From assembly GCA_020200135.1 (NCBI GenBank), contig JAIVJI010000083.1, forward strand, positions 1 to 64,000: a DNA stretch of 64,000 bases, in the 5' to 3' direction. The notes beneath the pieces are model-generated. The model saw only the letters and a list, made by a program, of their open reading frames with translations. It ran no database searches and had not been told where the DNA came from. Positions 60,095 through 64,000 of the stretch are shown piece after piece. The stretch's first letter is position 1. Every line of letters starts with the position of its first letter. A program made the position numbers and the translations under genes. Source of the stretch: Acidobacteriota bacterium (GTDB lineage: Bacteria > Acidobacteriota > Blastocatellia > Pyrinomonadales > Pyrinomonadaceae).

Positions 60095-61069
60095 CTACCG
60101 GCTCGCACGCGCATCCGGCCTCTCGAATCTCACGTCTACGAGCAGCGGGCGGTGGTCCGAGCCGGTCGGGCCGCCGGTCCTGACACCTTCCACCGCCACG
60201 CCGCCGCCGACGAGGCAGTGGTCGATGGGTATCTGGAGTGGCGCGGGCAGCGGCACCGGCCAACTGGGGCTGAGCCCGAATCCGCGGCGTGCGTCGGCCA
60301 GTCCGCCCGCCCTGACCAGCTCGGCGAAATAGGGCGACCACATGGTCGTATTCAAGTCGCCTATCAGCAGCTTCGGCCCCCCGGTCTCCCTCATGATCGC
60401 CGCCGCCCGCGCGAACTGCTCGTTGCGTTTGGCGAACTTCTCGGGCCGCATCGGCGTCGGCGGGTGCATGGCCAGGACCGAAAGCGAAACCCCCTCGACG
60501 TTCACACGCGCCAGGATTGCGATGTGAGTCGAGGAGTCGAGGTTCAGCACCTCCGCCGCTTCGAGCGGGTGGCGGCTGAAGAGCGCCATCCCCGAGCCGC
60601 CCGGCCGGGGGGCGGCTTTGGAGTACGGGTACCGCGCGTGCAGGGGCCGCAGGTGCTCCTCCCACGCCTCCGTGAACTCCTGGAGCACGATGATGTCGGG
60701 GCCGGACTCGGCGACCACGGAGGTGAGGGCGGCGTAGTCCCTGTTGCTCCCCAGGACGTTAGCCAACATCAGTTTGAGCTGCAACGCGGCGGGGCGTGTC
60801 GGCGGACGGGGGGCGGCTGAATAGTAAGGGAGGACGGACGACCAGTTGAAAGCGGCGCAGCAGAGTACGAGAGGCAGGAGCTTCCACGAACGGAAGACTA
60901 TCAGCAGGAGCACACAGGCCGACGCGACCAGCGCATATTGCAGCCTGAAGTGTGTGGCGAGTTCCAGATACGAGTGTCGGCCGAACAGGCTCGCCAATGT
61001 GAAGGCCGAGACGGCGACCGACGCGACCACGACCAGAAGATATATGCGCTGGGGCGTGACGAGCTGCAT
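60095..61069 (-). CDS. Membrane-anchored endonuclease/exonuclease/phosphatase family protein
   Basis: A 324-residue protein from ATG 61069. Three N-terminal membrane helices (residues 10-90) precede an EEP domain with LQEFTEAWEEH, the catalytic IGDLNTTMWSPYF and GSDHRPLLVDV. The short form with membrane helices matches the group often called EEP (YafD/VanX-like) in annotation; possible substrates are nucleic acids, phospholipids or phosphoesters. It lies 8 nt after a small membrane protein gene. Confidence 0.83.
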   Translation of the reverse strand: MQLVTPQRIYLLVVVASVAVSAFTLASLFGRHSYLELATHFRLQYALVASACVLLLIVFRSWKLLPLVLCCAAFNWSSVLPYYSAAPRPPTRPAALQLKLMLANVLGSNRDYAALTSVVAESGPDIIVLQEFTEAWEEHLRPLHARYPYSKAAPRPGGSGMALFSRHPLEAAEVLNLDSSTHIAILARVNVEGVSLSVLAMHPPTPMRPEKFAKRNEQFARAAAIMRETGGPKLLIGDLNTTMWSPYFAELVRAGGLADARRGFGLSPSWPVPLPAPLQIPIDHCLVGGGVAVEGVRTGGPTGSDHRPLLVDVRFERPDARASR

Positions 61070-61077
61070 GTCAACCG

Positions 61078-61362
61078 TTAAGGCTTCCGAGCCTCTGCGG
61101 CCGCGCCGCGCCGGTAGAGCAGGGCGGCCGCCACGCCGACGTTGAAGACGGCCTGAAGGAGACTGAAGTCTCCCGCCCAGTGCCCGACGGCGAAGTCGTA
61201 GGCGACCCAGTGGCCGAGCCCGAGCAGCCCCACGGCGGCCGGCGCCGCGACCACCTCGGCCGGCGCGCGCCCGGCGTCGTGCCAGAAGGCGCGGAGCCAC
61301 ACGACCCCTACCGCGGAGCCGAGCACCAGGGTCATCAGCGCGTGAAACGCGTTCATCGACAT
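61078..61362 (-). CDS. Small three-helix membrane protein
   Basis: A 94-residue protein from ATG 61362, which is 7 nt after AGGAGG (61370-61375). Three hydrophobic segments are visible (ALMTLVLGSAVGVVWLRAFW, VAAPAAVGLLGLGHWVAYDF, LLQAVFNVGVAAALLY). No family is recognised. It forms an operon with the EEP protein. Confidence 0.6.
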   Translation of the reverse strand: MSMNAFHALMTLVLGSAVGVVWLRAFWHDAGRAPAEVVAAPAAVGLLGLGHWVAYDFAVGHWAGDFSLLQAVFNVGVAAALLYRRGAAAEARKP

Positions 61363-61548
61363 AGCCACCTCCTGCGAAAAGGGCTTTACGGCACAAAGTT
61401 ATTACACCTGCCGCGGGCGAGTCAACCTCATTCTGCGACGCGCGGCGCGCGTCAATCCCCCACTGGCGTTACCGCCGCCGCGTGTTTAAAATCCCGCGAG
61501 GCCGGCGGCCCGAGACGGCGGCCTACAAGGGGGACTAAAGGGGGACTG

Positions 61549-63072
61549 ATGCCTGACTTTCACGCGGAGCCGTACCTCTACCTGGCGGGGCTGACCCACA
61601 AGGCCGCACTCATCGCCTGGGGCGGCTTCTACTTCAGGGTCCGCAGCCGCCGCGACGGCGACGAGTGGAAACTAGTCGACGACAGCGACCTCGACCACGT
61701 CCACCCGCCGCGCCGCGAATCCATCGGCGCGAGGAGCGAGCCGTTCGGCAGCGCCCGCGTCGAGGTCTTCGACTCGTCGGGCGCCCTGGCCGGCTGCGCC
61801 GAGACGACCGCGACGAACCACGCGTGGGTCACGGGGCTCGCGCCCGACACCGAGTACACCTACCGCGTTGTGGTCAACGGCGAGGAGTGGGCCGCGGGCG
61901 AGCGGCGCGACTGGGCGACCGACGCCGGCGGGCAGGGGCTGAGGCTCGGCGGCCGCTTCTACGACAACCGCTTCCGCACGCACCCGCACCCGGAGGCGCG
62001 CGCGCCGCTCACCTTCGCGGTCATCGGCGACTTCGGCATCGGCGTGCGCAGACCCTCGGGGCCGACCCGCTGTCAGCGCGAGGTCGCGGCCGCGCTCGAC
62101 AAGGCGGTCGCGGCGCGGGGCGTCCGGCTCCTGCTCACGACCGGCGACAACATCTACGCCGGGAAGACCCTGCTCGGCCTCCCGGTCGGCATCACGGGCG
62201 ACGAGGACGACGACTGGTTCTTCACCTTCTACCAGCCGTACCGCTACGTCATCAACAGGATTCCCGTCTACCCGGCGGTCGGCAACCACGACACCGGCGA
62301 GACCGAGGCGAGCGACGACCGGCAGCAGTTGATAGACAACTTCTTCCTCGACGAGCGGTTCACCGGCGAGGAGTCGGCCGGGCGCTCCTCCATCGGGCCC
62401 GGGCTGATGTACAGGTTTCACTACGGCGCGGACGTGGAGTTCGTCTGCGTCGACACCTCGCGCCAGTCGTGGCTGTTCGGCGACCGCTTCTTCGAGCACG
62501 CGAACCACGCCGCGTTCCTCGACGCGGCCTTCCCGCCGGCCGACGGGGGCGAGGCCGCGCGCCCCTGGCGCATCCCCTTCACGCACCACCCGCCGTTCTG
62601 CGCGGGGCCGAAACACTCGAACTCGAAATCGATGCTCAGGCACCTGGTGCCGCTGTTCCAACGTTCGGGAGTGAAGGCGGTCTTCAGCGGGCACGAGCAC
62701 AACTTCCAGCACTCGCGCGTCGGGGGCGTCGACTACTTCATCTCCGGGGCGGGCGGCAAGGTGCGGCCGGAGCCGCCCTCCGATTTTGCGAAGGCGCACA
62801 CGACGAGCTGGGCCTCCGCGGGCAACTTCCTGGTCGTGGACGTCGCCGCCGACCGGATGGTCGTCACGGCGATGGCGGCGCTCGGGGCGGACGGGGAGCT
62901 GTCCGAGCTGGTCACCTTCGACCCGGCGGGCGAACGGGCGGCGCCGACGTTCGTCATCGAACGCGACCGAGCTTCGGCGGGCGGACGACGCGCGCCGGCA
63001 TACTTTACGAGGGTACAATCCGATGAACACGCCGCGGAAGTCTCGATAGAAGCGGAGGCGAAAAAGCTGTGA
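61549..63072 (+). CDS. Purple-acid-phosphatase-like metallophosphoesterase
   Basis: A 507-residue protein. A fibronectin/purple-phosphatase N-domain (residues about 60-125, TGLAPDTEYTYRVVVNGEEW) precedes a metallophosphatase domain with VIGDFGIGV, TTGDNIYAG, VGNHDTGE, FTHHPPFCAG and SGHEHNFQHS. No signal peptide is visible, so export is uncertain. The start ATG has AGGGGGA upstream. The GTG of the racemase overlaps its TGA stop (GTGA). Confidence 0.87.
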   Translation: MPDFHAEPYLYLAGLTHKAALIAWGGFYFRVRSRRDGDEWKLVDDSDLDHVHPPRRESIGARSEPFGSARVEVFDSSGALAGCAETTATNHAWVTGLAPDTEYTYRVVVNGEEWAAGERRDWATDAGGQGLRLGGRFYDNRFRTHPHPEARAPLTFAVIGDFGIGVRRPSGPTRCQREVAAALDKAVAARGVRLLLTTGDNIYAGKTLLGLPVGITGDEDDDWFFTFYQPYRYVINRIPVYPAVGNHDTGETEASDDRQQLIDNFFLDERFTGEESAGRSSIGPGLMYRFHYGADVEFVCVDTSRQSWLFGDRFFEHANHAAFLDAAFPPADGGEAARPWRIPFTHHPPFCAGPKHSNSKSMLRHLVPLFQRSGVKAVFSGHEHNFQHSRVGGVDYFISGAGGKVRPEPPSDFAKAHTTSWASAGNFLVVDVAADRMVVTAMAALGADGELSELVTFDPAGERAAPTFVIERDRASAGGRRAPAYFTRVQSDEHAAEVSIEAEAKKL

Positions 63073-63761
63073 CCCAACACATCGGCATCGTGGCGGGCAG
63101 CGCGGAGGGCGCCGCCCTCTGCTACCGCACGATCTGCCTGGAGGCGCCGGCCCTCATGGGTGAGCACAACCACCCTGAGATAACCATGAACTCGTTGCCG
63201 ATGGCCGAGCACATGCCCCACATCCGTGCGAACGACTGGGAGTCGGTGGGCAAGCTGATGGCAGCGTCCGCGCAGAAGGTCGCGCGGGCCGGGGCCGATT
63301 TCGCCATCTGCCCCGACAACACCTACCACCAGGCGTTCAAGTATCTCATCCCGCAGTCCCCCATCCCGTGGCTCCATATCGCCGGGGCGGTCGCCGAAGA
63401 GGCCCGGCGCAGGGGCTTCGCGCGGCTCGGCATCCTGGGGACAAAGTACCTGATGGAAGGGCCCGTCTACCCCGAAGCGCTGGAGAGATTCGGGATAGAG
63501 AGGGAGATACCCGGCGAGGAGGAGCGGGGCAGGATCAACGAGATCATCTTCAAGGAGCTGGTCAACGGCGTCTTCCGGGAGGACTCCCGTTTATACCTCA
63601 ACGAGGTGTCGGACAGGTTAGGCGCGCGCGGGTGTGACGCGGTCGTCCTGGGTTGCACCGAGATACCCTTGCTCGTGCGGCCGGACGACGCCCCGCTCCC
63701 CACCCTCGATTCGACACGCCTGCTCGCGAGGGCGGCTTTAAAGAGGGCCCTCGGGCAATAA
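63069..63761 (+). CDS. Aspartate/glutamate racemase family protein
   Basis: A 230-residue protein of the racemase fold. The first catalytic cysteine is in ADFAICPDNTYHQAF and the second in AVVLGCTEIPLL. HIGIVAGSAEGAALCYRTI at the start and NHPEITMNSLPMAEHMPH are family features. It interconverts D- and L-amino acids, here probably aspartate, without cofactor. The GTG start overlaps the phosphatase stop, so translation is coupled. Confidence 0.88.
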   Translation: MTQHIGIVAGSAEGAALCYRTICLEAPALMGEHNHPEITMNSLPMAEHMPHIRANDWESVGKLMAASAQKVARAGADFAICPDNTYHQAFKYLIPQSPIPWLHIAGAVAEEARRRGFARLGILGTKYLMEGPVYPEALERFGIEREIPGEEERGRINEIIFKELVNGVFREDSRLYLNEVSDRLGARGCDAVVLGCTEIPLLVRPDDAPLPTLDSTRLLARAALKRALGQ

Positions 63762-64000
63762 GCGGGCCCGGCGTCTAACAAGGGACTACGCCCGGCCGCC
63801 GGCACGAAGGCGTTTTTGTCCGGGCGCGGAAGCGCCGACACAGAAAGATGACATCTCGACGGGGGAGAGAAACTTCCCCGCCGGTTGCAACAGGAGGTGC
63901 AAGTGGTGCATCCTAAGGAAGTCCTACCTTCTCTCGCGCATCGACGGTGATGCGCCCCGCGCCTCGTAAGGCGGCGGCGTTCTGGATGGTTCGAGAGCGG
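63762..64000. other. Unassigned end of window
   Basis: 239 nt without a supported gene. There is a small stem CGGGG/CCCCG (63860-63864 with 63876-63880) and a CAGGAGG at 63891-63897 followed by GTG codons, but the frame closes after about 15 codons. The neighbouring gene may begin beyond the window. Confidence 0.4.

Noticed and set aside
63841-64000. Start of a group II intron or structured RNA at the window end
   Set aside because: A small stem and purine-rich stretches are present, but no domain V or conserved 5' end can be seen in the available sequence.

Overview
The window is about 64 kb of very GC-rich bacterial DNA. By eye it is near two-thirds G+C, except for a clearly AT-richer patch at about 41.34-42.99 kb. 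The gene content suggests an acidobacterium, possibly of the Blastocatellia or Pyrinomonadaceae type. The evidence is the secreted S9 and M14 peptidases, CRTAC1/UnbV proteins, an OPT transporter, GTG and TTG starts and many short Cys-rich zinc ribbons. This placement is inference; there is no rRNA or tRNA gene in the window to anchor it.

Layout. 0-4.2 kb (+): tryptophan to anthranilate to aminobenzoyl-CoA genes (kynureninase end, tryptophan 2,3-dioxygenase, benzoate-type CoA ligase, 4HBT thioesterase). 4.5-7.3 kb (+): a secreted thrombospondin-3-repeat protein and an exported TPR protein, each with a readable promoter. 7.4-13.6 kb (-): a hybrid sensor kinase with an NtrC-like sigma-54 activator, then a broken HD-GYP/GGDEF gene. 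14.1-19.8 kb (+): MFS exporter, a frameshifted secreted protein, a broken S9 peptidase, a SLOG protein and a CBM9-like protein. 19.9-28.2 kb (-): small proteins, an OPT transporter and a kinase/PP2C/VWA triad of TerY-P type with a membrane partner. 28.4-30.8 kb (+): M14 peptidase. 30.8-38.7 kb (-): a compact bacterial microcompartment (BMC) locus with two hexameric shell proteins, one pentameric vertex protein, a damaged aldehyde dehydrogenase, and a DUF711/ACT pair in which the ACT protein carries an N-terminal extension that looks like an encapsulation peptide. 38.9-41.3 kb (+): RodZ-like protein and guaB. 41.37-42.93 kb (-): AT-rich PIN-toxin island. 43.1-45.8 kb: lipid kinase, small membrane proteins and a trypsin-like protease. 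46-61.4 kb (-): serine hydrolase, two GNAT-like genes, calcineurin-like phosphoesterase, spermidine-synthase-like gene, TPR/CRTAC1 protein with two remnants of further copies, KduI, cupin, DPP-IV-like peptidase and an exo/endonuclease-phosphatase protein. 61.5-63.8 kb (+): purple-acid-phosphatase-like protein and Asp/Glu racemase.

Two patterns cross gene boundaries. First, 14 intergenic elements between 0.7 and 44.8 kb are built from tandem 7-nt words, mostly arranged as inverted pairs, and they repeatedly supply or abut the stop codons of flanking genes. Second, at least six genes carry frameshifts, and in three of them a block of roughly 35-80 codons appears to be missing at the break. That may be real decay or assembly error.

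The most interesting items are the heptad-repeat hairpins and the minimal BMC locus with its apparently lumen-targeted ACT-domain protein.
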